Assembly: GCA_017448965.1 (NCBI GenBank)
Contig: JAFSKK010000009.1
Location: forward strand, 118,469 to 182,468
From: Bacteroidaceae bacterium
GTDB taxonomy: Bacteria; Bacteroidota; Bacteroidia; Bacteroidales; Bacteroidaceae
Direction: 5' to 3'
DNA: 64,000 nucleotides
Of this stretch, positions 36,068 to 44,631 are shown piece after piece; the stretch's first letter is position 1, and the number at the start of each line of letters is the position of its first letter. The position numbers were made by a program, and so were the translations under genes. The notes below the pieces were generated by a model, which saw only the letters and a program-made list of their open reading frames with translations, did no database searches and was not told the DNA's origin.

Positions 36068-36841
36068 TCAATAACCAGAAATCCATCCATTACCTCCGCA
36101 GGTTTGACACTTCTTATGACGATGAGCCACATACTTCTCCGCATGACAGATATCACACCATTTTGTTAGAGATGCATTTCCCAAATACGTATTATCCACT
36201 ACTTGTCCTGTTCCTCCACAAACACGACATTGGTGTCCAGTGCTTGATGTCGCAGAGCCTCCTCCCGTAGTAGTGGAGGGGACAAAGGCTGGTGTTTCCA
36301 CCATCACTGGAGTGGTGTTCCAAGCACCACCTGCAGGCATAGTCTGCCATGCATTGTTTTGGTTTTGGAAAAATTGCTGCGATTGCTGTTCAATTCTCCA
36401 TCTTTCCTGCAACTGCTGTTGAGCTAACGACATCTGTTGCTGCGCCTGCATCATAGCATACCCAGGATTGAGCGATGGAGGGACGAAACCTCCATACATT
36501 GGCATGACGGGAGTATAAGTATTGAAAGATGTCCGTCCCCATCCTCCCCATGTCCATCTCTTTTTCTTTTTAGGTTTTTCATTATACGAATAGTTCTCCA
36601 AATACGAACTTTCAACTTTGGGCTTCACCTTGATAGGCACATTCAACTTCTGCCCTACATAGAAATATTTGTCAAGAAACATATTATACTTTTGAAGCTC
36701 ATCTATAGACACGTCATATCTGGCTGCAATATATTCAAGACTCTCGCCACGCTGCACTTCATGCACACGCATCTCAACCTCTTGTGCTTTCCCCACAAGA
36801 GACAGTTGTATCAATAGTAATAAACACAGTAGTTTTTTCAT
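36068..36841 (-). CDS. LysM protein with C-terminal zinc-ribbon repeats
   Basis: Exported protein of 257 residues. A signal peptide (residues 1-19) is followed by a LysM domain (about 25-70; HEVQRGESLEYIAARYDVSI, then GQKLNVP), expected to bind peptidoglycan. A basic, Gln-rich linker with many Met and Pro residues follows. The last 55 residues carry CRVCGGTG, CDIC and CQTCGGNG, the CxxCxGxG pattern of the DnaJ zinc domain. This combination outside the cytoplasm is unusual. It overlaps no neighbour and lies between the frameshifted coiled-coil gene and the large exported protein in the same operon. Confidence 0.78.
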   Translation of the reverse strand: MKKLLCLLLLIQLSLVGKAQEVEMRVHEVQRGESLEYIAARYDVSIDELQKYNMFLDKYFYVGQKLNVPIKVKPKVESSYLENYSYNEKPKKKKRWTWGGWGRTSFNTYTPVMPMYGGFVPPSLNPGYAMMQAQQQMSLAQQQLQERWRIEQQSQQFFQNQNNAWQTMPAGGAWNTTPVMVETPAFVPSTTTGGGSATSSTGHQCRVCGGTGQVVDNTYLGNASLTKWCDICHAEKYVAHRHKKCQTCGGNGWISGY

Positions 36842-36863
36842 AATAGTAGCATTTCATCGGTTT

Positions 36864-37783
36864 CTATTTTTTTTGAATGACTAAATAGTTCGACACACTC
36901 CAAAAGGCGTTAGGATTGGTTATCCGCAGTTTGGTGGCGTTGCCTTCATTTGTAATGATGTAGGAAGATGGCGGCATGGCCGTAAGAATCTGTATTTTCT
37001 TCGACGGGATTTCCACCTCCACATAATGGCTTATATCCACTTTCATAAAGCCTGCATGTTGGAAATTCGCCACATCCAACTTCTTCTTCGACAGAAAACC
37101 TCCTCCAGACAACACACCAGCCTGTTGCAGCTCTTTCTTTGTTCCGATCTTCACGTAACCCTCATTGATGACTTCCGTTTGTCTCACTAAAGCTTCCCCT
37201 TGTTTATTCACCTCCTCTGTCAATCTTTCGTTTGAAGCCGTCAGAGTTTTCACCTGCCTGTTCAGCCGCTGAATGTCCACATTTTTACATTCAGACTCAT
37301 CTGCAAGGCTGCGATAGTCCTGTTCTTCTCATCCAACTCATGATTTAGATGGTTGATGATATTACGAAGGTTCGTCATGCTCTGTCCTCTTTTCGATAAC
37401 GTGTCCTCCAACTGTGCAATGCGGTTACGCTGACGTTCCAACAGTGCAGCAAAAGCATCCAGTCTCGTTCTCAGTTCCTCTTTCGTCATCTTACGACCTT
37501 CCACTCCCTTTCCATTCCCGGTCAATTGCTCTTCTTGTGCAGCAATACTGTCCAAGCCTTCCGAAACGACACTCATAAAATCAGAAATCTCCTTCAATTG
37601 ACTCGCTTGGGCGGAATTCACTTCCCTCAATGAATCAATCTGAACCTGCATCGCATCTCGCTCCGAGGTGTTATCACTACAAGACATTGTAATGATGACA
37701 GAGAGAATACAACCCAAAAGAGACGTTACCGTCAAACATAATCTACAGACTCCAAATTGTTTTGTTTGAATGTTCCTTTCCAT
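36864..37783 (-). pseudogene. Coiled-coil lipoprotein gene split by a frameshift
   Basis: Two overlapping frames together make one protein of about 305 residues like coiled-coil envelope lipoproteins of Bacteroidales. The first (37783-37262) has a hydrophobic signal with Cys35 (TMSC) and long heptad regions. The second (to 36864) continues the coil (RLNRQVKTLTASNERLTEEV) and a conserved C-terminal domain (GYVIIGTKKEL-like: GYVKIGTKKELQQAGVLSGG; ending FWSVSNYLVIQKK). At 37282-37286 there are five T (minus A5); six would restore one frame. It may be a true mutation, slippage or a sequencing error. Confidence 0.72.
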
Positions 37784-37788
37784 TCTTT

Positions 37789-37917
37789 CTATATTATATC
37801 TAAATTCATGATTCCGCTCTTAGAAGAAGGTTTTCCCATCATCCATTTCGGCAATTGTACATCGTTCCACTCCACCTGTTCATCATTCTTTTGCAAAATT
37901 ACATACCCAATCTCCAT
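37789..37917 (-). CDS. Possible small protein of 42 residues
   Basis: An ATG-initiated frame fills the only sizeable gap in this tight operon: it starts 16 bp after the upstream stop and ends 5 bp before the next start. The product (MEIGYVILQKNDEQVEWNDV, then PKWMMGKPSSKSG) has no signal peptide and no recognised relative. Placement is the main evidence. Confidence 0.35.
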   Translation of the reverse strand: MEIGYVILQKNDEQVEWNDVQLPKWMMGKPSSKSGIMNLDII

Positions 37918-37933
37918 GGTAAAGATGGCACAT

Positions 37934-38506
37934 TTATTCCATCCGCTTATACACGGTTTCACTTGTCACCATCTCCGTTTCTGTAAATGACAAAATCTTT
38001 TCTTTGCCAGCCTTTGTCATCCTTTTAGCTTCTTTCAGGAAAGACTCCTCCAACATAGATTTCATCATGAGAATATAAATTTTATCTTGATTAGAGTCAT
38101 CATGTTCTGCAACAATCTGCATAGGAGTAATTGCTGTCTCTTTCTCTTTCATCTTCTGGACCAGCACATTCCCCTTTTTGATAGACCAATCGCCATGGAA
38201 AGTAATACTGAAATCTATATCCAGTTTATTTTTGTATTCAGGTGTATCAACGTTCAGATACATGCTGAGATCTATTTTGCAAGTTACGACACCATTGGAC
38301 TGATAGGTGAAAACACCTTTAGCTTTTCCACCTGATACCATTCCCTGCTCATTACTAGAGGGCATTTCTTCTTCGACACACCAATTTCCCTGTAAATCTG
38401 ACTCATCCACTTGCACTTGCGCGAAAGTTGAAAGGTTAATCAGGCACATAAGTAAGATACATAATGCACGAAATCTCTCTTGTTTTCTCTGAACGTTTGT
38501 TTTCAT
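37934..38506 (-). CDS. Exported lipocalin-like protein, function unknown
   Basis: Exported protein of 190 residues with a signal peptide (about residues 1-29, ending STFAQ). The mature part starts DLQGNWCVEEEM, then alternates beta strands (KGVFTYQSNGVVTCKIDLSM, then ISFSITFHGDW-like), consistent with a lipocalin-type barrel; the last 50 residues are helical and Lys-rich. ATG 38506 is used; ATG 38512 is two codons upstream. It belongs to the operon downstream of the C10 protease. An inhibitor or chaperone role for the protease is possible but not shown. Confidence 0.65.
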   Translation of the reverse strand: MKTNVQRKQERFRALCILLMCLINLSTFAQVQVDESDLQGNWCVEEEMPSSNEQGMVSGGKAKGVFTYQSNGVVTCKIDLSMYLNVDTPEYKNKLDIDFSITFHGDWSIKKGNVLVQKMKEKETAITPMQIVAEHDDSNQDKIYILMMKSMLEESFLKEAKRMTKAGKEKILSFTETEMVTSETVYKRME

Positions 38507-38524
38507 TGTCATTATTTTTTGAGT

Positions 38525-38743
38525 TTATTGTCTTTTCCATTTAATTAAGTCTTTATTCACATTTGTCGGTTCGCCTTGTGGAGACATCTGCACACAATCC
38601 TTTCCCCAGCCATGCTTGAAGTCACTCTGCATTAGTCCTAATGGCAATTCAAAAGGATTTAATTCCGAATTTGAAACTGCATTACAAGCTACAAATAGGC
38701 TCCACACGAGGATGCCGGGAAAAATGAATAAAAACTTCTTCAT
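38525..38743 (-). CDS. Small lipoprotein (72 residues)
   Basis: Starts MKKFLFIFPGILVWSLFVAC, a clear SpII signal with Cys20. The mature part is about 52 residues with no recognised domain. Its start overlaps the stop of the upstream small lipoprotein, so the two are translationally coupled. Small lipoproteins beside C10 proteases are sometimes inhibitors; there is no sequence evidence for that here. Confidence 0.6.
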   Translation of the reverse strand: MKKFLFIFPGILVWSLFVACNAVSNSELNPFELPLGLMQSDFKHGWGKDCVQMSPQGEPTNVNKDLIKWKRQ

Positions 38744-38940
38744 CACCAATTGTTTTTTTCCATCATACGACGTTCCATCTCAAGTCTTTTATTTTCCTTT
38801 TTCATTTCCTTGTATTGATCAGGTTCCCAGTAGGATAAAGCATTGCTAACACTATCACAAGATGAGAAAAGGGGGAAGCATAGCAACCATAGGAGTATGA
38901 CCAACAGCCCACAATAGGATATATATATTTTCTTATTCAT
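38743..38940 (-). CDS. Small lipoprotein (65 residues)
   Basis: From ATG 38940 the product has a basic start, a hydrophobic core and the lipobox FSSC (Cys28), followed by a short charged helix (KEMKKENKRLEMERRMMEKN). The frame is open further upstream, but that part overlaps the protease gene. The start overlaps the stop of the C10 protease by 4 bp and its stop overlaps the next gene. Function unknown. Confidence 0.6.
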   Translation of the reverse strand: MNKKIYISYCGLLVILLWLLCFPLFSSCDSVSNALSYWEPDQYKEMKKENKRLEMERRMMEKNNW

Positions 38941-41138
38941 CGGACAAAGACTTTTTTCCCATTTTGAATATAAATTCCAGGATGGGAGTGCATGGTTTCT
39001 TGAGATACTTTGACACCTGTGAGGGTATAGGTGCTCACCGAAGGCAAATCTTTGCAATAAACGCTTGTTGGTGGGTCTTCTACACTGGTGGAAACATCTT
39101 CTTTCTTGTAGATTTTAATGTCATCCAGAAAGAGTGAAGCACTTTTGGACAGGCTTCCACAAAATGCCAGCCTCACGTCACCGTTCACAGGCATATCCAA
39201 CACTGTTTTCTCCCACTCTGTATGGTTGGTCACAATCACATCAGCAAGGGAAATCCACTCACCATTTTGTTCGTAATACACTGATAAAACATCGGTCGGT
39301 TCGGGGTTGGTTGTGTATTTGCGATACTGAAATGACAGGTTATACCCCGCATTCAATGAGGAAAGAGGTATGGTGCTGGTAACAAGCCTTATTGCCGTAC
39401 GGGCATTGAAGATGTCGGAAATGTCTGGTGTATAGTCAAGGTATGCGTAACCGCGTCCACTTGCGGCCATCGGGTTTTCTTCTGATGGAATTAACAAAGA
39501 ACGTGCCTTCCATTCTCCCAGTCCTCTTTCTCTCTCCTGTGTCCACGACTTTGGAATGACAAGCGATTCAAATCCCTCCGACCATTCCGCTACCATCTCA
39601 TGTTCCTCCACCTCTTTTTCCTCGTCAACTCCATCGTCACTGATGGTAACCTTTATATAGTCGGTCTTACCATCCTTTGTCCTTATCATGGACGGTACGT
39701 CCGCAACGCTACTTTGTACATAGGGGGCTATATAATATATTCCATTCTCTGGGAACATCGAGCGAGTTATCTTCTTCTTGAAGGTAATTTTGTCATACCC
39801 GTAGAAATTGTTAAGTCCATCTACCGATTCAGAATCAATGGAAGTGACGAAATTAAACTCAGAATCAAAGATTCCAACACCTAATATGCCATTGAATTTG
39901 GCATTAGTGACAACATATGATGAGAGATTGGAAAAACAATAAATCTCGGTAAGGGTGAAGGCAATTGTTTTGTCCAATTCAATGAAGTCCGACGCAGCGA
40001 ACTTGTCTGCATAAAAAACGTCTCTAAATGTGCCCACTTCCTGCGGTGACACATTGATGACCATGCTCTGGTAGGTAGAGAATTTGTAACCTGTGGGATT
40101 CATGGCATCCAGTTCGTAGTCGCCATCATAATCTCCACCCCATCCCCAGTTCACATGAAATTTCCCAGTCTTTGAATCGCATCCATCAACCACAAAAGCA
40201 TGCCCCCCATTTCTGCTATCCACTCCACCATATAATACAGGCCGTCCCTCCTCCAATTCATGGCACAGCACTTTATACCATTCCTCAGCCTTGTAATATG
40301 GTCGATAGCAATAAGTAACATTCTGATTGTAACCAAAAAAATGGATGAGTGCGTATGGGACATCACTCATATATGCACCAGAACCATTCTTGTCGTAGTC
40401 CATCCCGACCGACACTCCACATGCGTATGTGATTTTTGCGATTTCTTCCCTTCCAACCAGAGAGGAACTGGCAGCTCTAGAAGGATAGCTTTTTTGCAAC
40501 ACATCCCAATTGAATGTTGCTGAGGCAAAATCGTAGGAGCATTTATATTTGCGCGTCGCGGATGTGTAGGAAAAGGTGTCGTTCCCTTTTGTGGGATAGT
40601 GGTGGTAATTCATCACTTGCGACATGGCAGTGGCCACACAACCACTGGGGCAACCACCGGGACATTGGTCGTTATAAGGTGTGCTCTGTTTCCATGTAGT
40701 GTTCAGTAGGGGCTTCACGTCAGGGATTTGTATCGGTGGGGCGGACATGACTTTCTGTCCTTCAGCAGTCTGAAGGAAATCGTACTGCAGACGATAGGTG
40801 TCCAGCAACTCTAAAAGTGCTTCAGGCATATTGTCAGTAGTTTCTGTACCACTGTTACTATATCCCAACACATCTTTCATTCGTTCGTCGGCCGACACGA
40901 TGACAATTACCGAAGTGACCTTATCATACAGGATGTAGAAGGGTGTCTCCCCATCCGTTGTAGCCATCATTTTGCGAGAAGATACAACGGGCATCAATCT
41001 ATCAGGACTCATGCCTACACCTTTGTTCTTCAAATAATTAGAAGCTATAGCCTTTGACTGCTCCAACGTGCGCTGTTGGGCATACGCATGTTGCAGAAAG
41101 AAAGAGAATAAGAGAAATAGCAAGATAGTTTTTCGCAT
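38937..41138 (-). CDS. Secreted C10 family cysteine protease (streptopain-like)
   Basis: Protease of 733 residues: signal peptide (1-20), Spi-type propeptide (about 21-130), and a papain-like C10 catalytic domain with C167 in GCVATAMSQVMNYHHYP and H313 in NGGHAFVVDG, followed by HVNWGWGG. Relatives are streptococcal SpeB, P. gingivalis PrtT and B. fragilis Bfp. After it come a beta-sandwich region and a cleaved-adhesin-like domain (about 525-680). The C-terminus (YTLTGVKVSQ, then PGIYIQNGKKVFVR) resembles a type IX secretion sorting tail, so surface display is likely. It heads a run of coupled genes. Confidence 0.88.
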   Translation of the reverse strand: MRKTILLFLLFSFFLQHAYAQQRTLEQSKAIASNYLKNKGVGMSPDRLMPVVSSRKMMATTDGETPFYILYDKVTSVIVIVSADERMKDVLGYSNSGTETTDNMPEALLELLDTYRLQYDFLQTAEGQKVMSAPPIQIPDVKPLLNTTWKQSTPYNDQCPGGCPSGCVATAMSQVMNYHHYPTKGNDTFSYTSATRKYKCSYDFASATFNWDVLQKSYPSRAASSSLVGREEIAKITYACGVSVGMDYDKNGSGAYMSDVPYALIHFFGYNQNVTYCYRPYYKAEEWYKVLCHELEEGRPVLYGGVDSRNGGHAFVVDGCDSKTGKFHVNWGWGGDYDGDYELDAMNPTGYKFSTYQSMVINVSPQEVGTFRDVFYADKFAASDFIELDKTIAFTLTEIYCFSNLSSYVVTNAKFNGILGVGIFDSEFNFVTSIDSESVDGLNNFYGYDKITFKKKITRSMFPENGIYYIAPYVQSSVADVPSMIRTKDGKTDYIKVTISDDGVDEEKEVEEHEMVAEWSEGFESLVIPKSWTQERERGLGEWKARSLLIPSEENPMAASGRGYAYLDYTPDISDIFNARTAIRLVTSTIPLSSLNAGYNLSFQYRKYTTNPEPTDVLSVYYEQNGEWISLADVIVTNHTEWEKTVLDMPVNGDVRLAFCGSLSKSASLFLDDIKIYKKEDVSTSVEDPPTSVYCKDLPSVSTYTLTGVKVSQETMHSHPGIYIQNGKKVFVR

Positions 41139-41178
41139 AATCTAATGGATTGTACATTTTTCCTGTATAAAACAGATA

Positions 41179-41212
41179 GTGTATACCCCACCATCTATGG
41201 CAGAGTATACAC
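41179..41212 (-). terminator. Hairpin between the BACON and C10 genes
   Basis: GTGTATAC (41179-41186) and GTATACAC (41205-41212) form a perfect 8-bp stem, extended by AGATA/TATCT-type pairing with a bulge; on the minus strand it is followed by TTTTATA. It may terminate or reduce transcription into the protease gene, for which no separate promoter was seen in the 90-bp gap. Confidence 0.5.
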
Positions 41213-41228
41213 CATTATCTATTTCTTA

Positions 41229-42473
41229 TTATTTTATGAACGGTACGAGGGAGTATTTGTCTGATTTATAACTCTTTTTCCCCCATATGTATAGATTCCC
41301 TATAGAGGTGAGGCGTTTGCGAGCATCTTCCTCAGTAAAGTCAACATACGATGTACTCGATACGATGCCCGACAGTTCATCAGTAGCATCCATGCCCCAC
41401 ATGATAAGGTAAGCACCTTCTGGGTTAAGTAGACCACGAACGCTTGTCACTGCACTTTCCTGCATCTTAGGGCCATCGAGATATTCCATTACATCCGAAG
41501 TGATGGAATATCCCGTCACATATTTAATGTATTCATCCAAAGATGCGTGGATATTTGTCTTATGTGCGGACGGATTAGCCTTGATTTCTTTGGCAAGATA
41601 CCAGCAGATGGTTTGTGGAGGGAACAACTGGCTACTCATAGATGTACCAGATGCAAACCACGTGTAGAATTTGGAACAAACGCCATTGCCACCCTTCTTT
41701 GCTTTAATCTGCCAATATATATAATTGCCGTCGCTACTCAAGGAAAGATCGTCGAGGTCTACTTCCGGCTGACCATAATTCGATTTGGTAGTAATATCAT
41801 ATTTCACCATGTCGCAAAGCTTATCGTTCTTATCGAAACTAAGGGTCACAAGCGTATAGGCAGTGTTGGAAAGAAGGCCAGTAGTGTAAACGGGATATTG
41901 GGCCTGTTCTACAGATCTTCTCACACCATTATCTTGCAAGTCTTTTTTGATTTCTGACTCTGTTAAGGTAGCAAGTGATGTTTTCAGATATACACCAGCT
42001 AAGAAGAACTTTACATCGGCGTCACATTGATAATTCGACACGAAGGAATCAGAGAACCTAAGCACTTCTGTGGGTATTGTGCGACATGTTTGTCCTGGCC
42101 CAGGTGAGCCACTTGCTGCTTGTATTACACGTACCGTGCGAGATTTGTCGCCAGCAGTGATGTTGAGAGAAGCAGTCCGTTGCTGTGTTGAAGTGTTAGC
42201 ATCGGCATAGATTTCAATGGTAGCATCGCCTTTACCGCTATACTGCGAACAGTGAATCCAAGAATCTGCGGAACTAATAGTCCATTGTGAATTACTTGTG
42301 ATGGTAAGAGATTTCGTGTCATCCCCCGAACTAGACAGATTAAACGACAAAGAAGACACATTCAATGTTGTTTCTGCATCATCACCTCCCCCATCTGAAC
42401 TACATGATACAAGATTAACACCCAATATGAACATCACCAAGATGGACATATTACTCCAAAAATACTTTTTCAT
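41229..42473 (-). CDS. BACON-domain lipoprotein
   Basis: Surface-type lipoprotein of 414 residues: SpII signal (Cys24 in LVSC) followed by SSDGGGDD, an acidic stretch after the Cys like the lipoprotein export signal used for surface exposure in Bacteroidetes. Residues about 35-120 form a BACON domain (SLSFNLSSSGDD, then SNSQWTISS and RTVRVIQAA), often involved in mucin or carbohydrate contact. The remaining 290 residues are not recognised. It lies just upstream of the C10 protease on the same strand and downstream of a long structured leader. Confidence 0.8.
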   Translation of the reverse strand: MKKYFWSNMSILVMFILGVNLVSCSSDGGGDDAETTLNVSSLSFNLSSSGDDTKSLTITSNSQWTISSADSWIHCSQYSGKGDATIEIYADANTSTQQRTASLNITAGDKSRTVRVIQAASGSPGPGQTCRTIPTEVLRFSDSFVSNYQCDADVKFFLAGVYLKTSLATLTESEIKKDLQDNGVRRSVEQAQYPVYTTGLLSNTAYTLVTLSFDKNDKLCDMVKYDITTKSNYGQPEVDLDDLSLSSDGNYIYWQIKAKKGGNGVCSKFYTWFASGTSMSSQLFPPQTICWYLAKEIKANPSAHKTNIHASLDEYIKYVTGYSITSDVMEYLDGPKMQESAVTSVRGLLNPEGAYLIMWGMDATDELSGIVSSTSYVDFTEEDARKRLTSIGNLYIWGKKSYKSDKYSLVPFIK

Positions 42474-42556
42474 GATAATTGTAAAGATTTTTTGAGCCTA
42501 TAAGTCTCCTGATTCGGCCTAAAGATTGTTGGTTAATTCTTTTATCCATAGTATAC

Positions 42557-42964
42557 AAAAAACGTGAGACCTGTATTCGCCACCCGTCCCACGTTCCGAG
42601 GCTCCTGAGAATTGCCCATGCAGTCAGAACGAGCAACTCCAAGACCTCACGCCGATATATTATATAGTACACCTCATGCACCGCCACAACTTATAGCATA
42701 GCAACACCTCTCCTGCAAGAGAGGTAGGTTTGTGCTATATATAAATAATGTGTACAATGAGGGCTGTCATATAACATACCCATGAGCATCTATCGTTGCA
42801 TTGTCCGTTGACTGCGTTAGAAATTTTCTCAGGATTTCAGAACGTCAAGAACAAAGCGCGTGATAAACGCTTTTTCCATATATGGTATCCCCACCGCACA
42901 GGTCTGCCTCAGCAGATGAGCTTTTCCCGTCACCCAGAAGGATGGCTTCGGCGTGAAGATGCGG
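42557..42964 (-). ncRNA. Candidate structured RNA or leader upstream of the BACON gene
   Basis: The 868-bp gap 42474-43341 has no convincing gene. On the minus strand a -7 box (42972-42965) is followed by about 405 nt with several hairpins: TCTGC/GCAGA with a TGAG loop (about 42905-42920), AAAGCG/CGCTTT (about 42855-42875), a two-part hairpin with outer TATAGCA/TGCTATA (42692-42698 and 42733-42739) and inner ACCTCTC/GAGAGGT, and a closing stem of 10 bp (42642-42651 with 42563-42572) directly followed by six T on the transcribed strand. It does not show the RNase P, tmRNA or SRP core motifs I know. It could be an independent RNA or an attenuated leader; the BACON ATG is 84 bp beyond. Confidence 0.42.
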
Positions 42965-42972
42965 CAAATGTA
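42965..42972 (-). promoter_or_regulatory. -7 element before the candidate RNA (TACATTTG)
   Basis: Exact minus-strand TAnnTTTG match. TTTG at 42992-42989 is close (16 bp) and CTTG at 42996-42993 has 20-bp spacing. Confidence 0.42.
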
Positions 42973-43195
42973 GATGTTTTCTCTAACACAAACAAGAAAA
43001 ATTTAAAAAAAATTAGCAAATGGGCATCTTTTTTATCTTTTTCGATTGTTTATCCTCATCTTTTGCTGCTATAACATGAAAAAGGGGGATAAAAAAGCTT
43101 TGACGTACTGAAAGAGAAACGACATATCGAAAAAGGTTCTGATTCCTTAACGGCACATCCTCCAAGGACTCACTGTCACTTCTCCCCAAGAATTG

Positions 43196-43294
43196 CTTCC
43201 ACAGCCTCGAAACCGACATCGGGGACATCGGTTAGCCGACATCGGGGACATCGGTCGACCGACATCGGGGACGTCGGTTTTGAGGCAGTGGAAG
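43196..43294. repeat. Three 23-bp tandem repeats enclosed in a 22-bp inverted repeat
   Basis: Units start at 43213, 43236 and 43259; each is CCGACATCGGGGACATCGGT plus a variable 3 nt, with one change in the third unit. Outer arms 43196-43217 and 43273-43294 are complementary at 20 of 22 positions (CTTCCACAG... and ...CAGTGGAAG). It lies about 50 bp beyond the 3' end of the MFS operon. No T-tract follows. 42990-43195 shows nothing else recognisable. Confidence 0.85.
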
Positions 43295-43341
43295 GAAGGA
43301 TTGGGGAATTGTGGAACTATTGCAACTGAGCCGAAAATGGT

Positions 43342-44631
43342 TTATTCTTTGTGGTCTTCTATCTTCACAAAAGCGGTGACTGTGAAGGTGACAAGACAGA
43401 ATGCCATGATGAGCCAGAAGAAGTGCTGATAGCCGATGCTTTCGGAAATGAGGCCTGACACCATGCCGGGAAGCATCACGCCACCGAGATACTGACCTGC
43501 GGTACAGATGGAGAAGACGGCGGTGGAACGTTCGCCACGAGAGAAAGTGACGAGGAACAGCGTGTAGGCAGCAAAACCAAGACCATAGCCAATCTGTTCT
43601 ATACAAACGTAGGAGCCGATGAGCCAAAGATTGTCGGTGGGGAAATAGCTCAGATAAACGTACACGATATCGGGCAAGGTGATACAGAGCACCAATGGCC
43701 AAAGACATTTCTTCAATCCCCACTTGGAAACGGCCCAACCACCAACGATGCCACCCAAAAGCAATCCGATGACACCAAGCGTTCCGTAAATCAAGCCGAA
43801 ATCCACATCGCTCATGGCAAGTCCCCCCTCCGCTGCACTACGCGTGAGAAAAAGTGGCACAATCTTGGTGAGCAATCCTTCGGGCAGACGGAACAAGAGA
43901 ATGAAACAAAGAGCGGAAATGATATGGGGTTTCGTGACAAAGACTTTTAATGTCTCGCCAAACTCACGCAATTGTTCGCCGAAATCAAAGCGGTCATGTA
44001 CCACCCTCTCCACCTTGGGCAGGATGAAAGCATGATATAATCCCAAGAGGAACATGAGCACACCCAATATGATAAAGACGGCCATCCATGAGGCTGAAAT
44101 GGATTGTAATGCTTCGCCAAGGAGACCGTCCTGCATATAGCCAGCCAACAACACTAGTCCTCCCTGCCCAATGACCATACCTATACGATAGAAGGTGTTG
44201 CGTACGCCCACATAGAGTTCCTGATCATGGTCGGGAAGACCGATAATATAGAAACCATCGGCAGAGATGTCGTGGGTGGCACTGGCAAAAGCAATCAGCA
44301 TGAAAATAGCTAAAGAGCCCTGCAGCCAAAAATCTGTCGGAAGCGTGAATGCCACAAGCGCCAAGGCTATACCCATGAGGAACTGCATGGAGACAATCCA
44401 CCAACGTTTTGTCTTCAAGTTGTCGATAATTGGGCTCCAGATGGGCTTGATGACCCACGGCAACCCAAGCCAACCCGTGTAAACGGTAATCTGGCCATCG
44501 GTAAGGCCAAACTCTTTGAACATGATGACGGAGATGAGCATCACCGCCGAGAATGGTAAAGCCTCACCCAGATAGAGACTGGGCACCCACGCATAGGGTT
44601 TGGGCTGTTTCGTTTTGGACGTTTCAATCAT
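43342..44631 (-). CDS. MFS transporter, AmpG-like
   Basis: Inner-membrane carrier of 429 residues with 12 predicted helices. The start (YAWVPSLYLGEALPFSAVM) and the segment ATHDISADGFYI resemble AmpG-type muropeptide permeases and related sugar MFS carriers. Substrate is not proven. Its ATG overlaps the stop of a second MFS gene by 8 bp. It is the last gene of the operon DUF4922 fusion, SpoIID-like, MFS, MFS, whose content suggests uptake and handling of cell-wall or glycan fragments. Confidence 0.82.
   Translation of the reverse strand: MIETSKTKQPKPYAWVPSLYLGEALPFSAVMLISVIMFKEFGLTDGQITVYTGWLGLPWVIKPIWSPIIDNLKTKRWWIVSMQFLMGIALALVAFTLPTDFWLQGSLAIFMLIAFASATHDISADGFYIIGLPDHDQELYVGVRNTFYRIGMVIGQGGLVLLAGYMQDGLLGEALQSISASWMAVFIILGVLMFLLGLYHAFILPKVERVVHDRFDFGEQLREFGETLKVFVTKPHIISALCFILLFRLPEGLLTKIVPLFLTRSAAEGGLAMSDVDFGLIYGTLGVIGLLLGGIVGGWAVSKWGLKKCLWPLVLCITLPDIVYVYLSYFPTDNLWLIGSYVCIEQIGYGLGFAAYTLFLVTFSRGERSTAVFSICTAGQYLGGVMLPGMVSGLISESIGYQHFFWLIMAFCLVTFTVTAFVKIEDHKE

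Noticed and set aside
42557-42964. RNase P RNA or tmRNA
   Set aside because: The conserved core motifs of both (for example GAGGAAAGUC, or a tRNA-like 3' end with CCA) are absent.
42796-43074. 92-codon plus-strand frame in the gap before the MFS operon
   Set aside because: No recognisable pattern and it lies opposite the candidate structured RNA; likely chance.
43013-43228. 71-codon minus-strand frame
   Set aside because: Runs into the tandem-repeat hairpin and shows no protein-like composition.
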